From an uncultured Porphyromonadaceae bacterium (GTDB lineage Bacteria > Bacteroidota > Bacteroidia > Bacteroidales > Coprobacteraceae), in assembly GCA_900545915.1 (NCBI GenBank), contig URAV01000038.1, forward strand, positions 1-34,638: a stretch of 34,638 bases of DNA, given 5' to 3'. Of this stretch, positions 34,352 to 34,638 are shown piece after piece (the first letter of the stretch is position 1; each line of letters opens with the position of its first letter). The translations under genes were made by a program, and so were the position numbers. Below the pieces are notes generated by a model that was not told where the DNA came from, did not search any database, and saw nothing but the letters and a program-made list of their open reading frames with translations.

Positions 34352-34372
34352 TTTAACTTGTGCAAAGTTAAA
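34352..34372 (-). promoter_or_regulatory. Candidate operator: perfect inverted repeat over the -7 box
   Basis: TTTAACTT (34352-34359) and AAGTTAAA (34365-34372) form perfect 8-bp arms around the 5-nt spacer GTGCA. The repeat covers the -7 element (34363-34370) and the expected start point of the XRE-cupin operon. This placement fits a repressor site, most simply for the encoded regulator itself. Confidence 0.55.
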
Positions 34373-34392
34373 GAAAAGGACGGTAATAGCAA
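34363..34392 (-). promoter_or_regulatory. Promoter of the XRE-cupin operon
   Basis: On the minus strand, TTG (34392-34390) is followed after 19 nt by TAACTTTG (34370-34363), an exact TAnnTTTG match. The start codon at 34340 is 22 bp further, giving a short leader. Confidence 0.7.
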
Positions 34393-34551
34393 TAAAATGA
34401 TATTGAAATAACGAAATCGCTTTTATTTTGTAATATGAAGGGGAGTCGGGGTACGTTATATCGTATCTGTCGTTCATTCTGTTAAAAAAGAACGTTACAC
34501 GATGTCTTTAAGTCTGTTTCCCGTAGCTCCGCTATTTTTTATAGGCTCTAA

Positions 34552-34638
34552 GAGCCTGTCTGAATTTTCCAATTAGAAAATACTATCAGGTCATCTTTGT
34601 GTTTTCTTCCGGTCTTTTTTCCCGTTTTCCCTCGTCAG
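34552..34638 (-). repeat. MITE-like repeat, copy cut by the window edge
   Basis: Read on the minus strand, these 87 bp match the right half of the full copy at 28264-28436 almost base for base: GTGAAAACGGG-type start, AAAAAAGACCG, AGATGACCTGATA, TTTTCTAATTGGAAAATT, CAGACAGGCTC. The end at 34552 is bordered by TAA (34549-34551). GGCTC immediately beyond it (34544-34548) looks like the end of another copy. The other half lies outside the window. Confidence 0.85.

Noticed and set aside
17753..34638. The repeat copies as a CRISPR array or tandem repeat
   Set aside because: Copies are kilobases apart, in both orientations, with inverted ends and target duplications; there is no regular spacer pattern and no cas gene.

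Overview
The window is bacterial and almost certainly comes from a member of the Bacteroidota, order Bacteroidales. Four things point there: NuoC and NuoD are fused; complex I lacks nuoE, nuoF and nuoG; the ATP synthase genes run atpD-C-B-E-F-H-A-G with a very short epsilon subunit; and most promoters match the Bacteroidetes consensus (a -33 TTG and a -7 TAnnTTTG) rather than the E. coli one. The DNA is AT-rich, and ribosome binding sites are weak or absent. There is no rRNA or marker gene, so I do not name a genus.

Region 1 (1-17370) is one long plus-strand energy cluster: nuoA, nuoB, nuoCD, nuoH, then a complete F1Fo ATP synthase operon (atpD, C, B, E, F, H, A, G), then nuoI, J, K, L, M, N, closed by a strong terminator. 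The ATP synthase set sits inside the complex I set. No terminator is visible at either junction, and intergenic gaps are at most 57 bp. One transcript could therefore encode both the ion pump and the enzyme that uses its gradient. The missing NADH-input module means the complex I electron donor is not NADH through NuoEFG.

Region 2 (17371-23292) is accessory. It holds a DUF4153 membrane protein (minus), a YugP-type zinc membrane protease (plus), and a Crp/Fnr regulator (minus) divergent from a MarC-type membrane protein followed by a NapH-like polyferredoxin membrane protein (plus). Well-formed Bacteroidetes promoters can be read in most intergenic gaps.

Region 3 (23429-28175) is a three-gene glycogen/alpha-glucan operon: a GH133 debranching enzyme, a GT4 glycogen synthase-like enzyme and a GH57 alpha-amylase-like protein. 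In the GH57 protein the expected catalytic Asp appears as Asn. It converges on a secreted GH63-type glycosidase on the minus strand (28567-30480).

Region 4 (30569-34392, minus) is a compact operon: an XRE-cupin regulator, an AMP-forming acyl-CoA synthetase, a DUF695 protein and glutamate 5-kinase (proB). A perfect inverted repeat overlaps its promoter and is a candidate operator.

A family of short intergenic inverted-repeat elements (about 150-175 bp, MITE-like) is scattered through the right half of the window. I count six copies or remnants. Two of them have intact ends and 3-bp TNA target duplications. They have no coding capacity. No tRNA, rRNA, CRISPR array, phage gene or transposase is visible.
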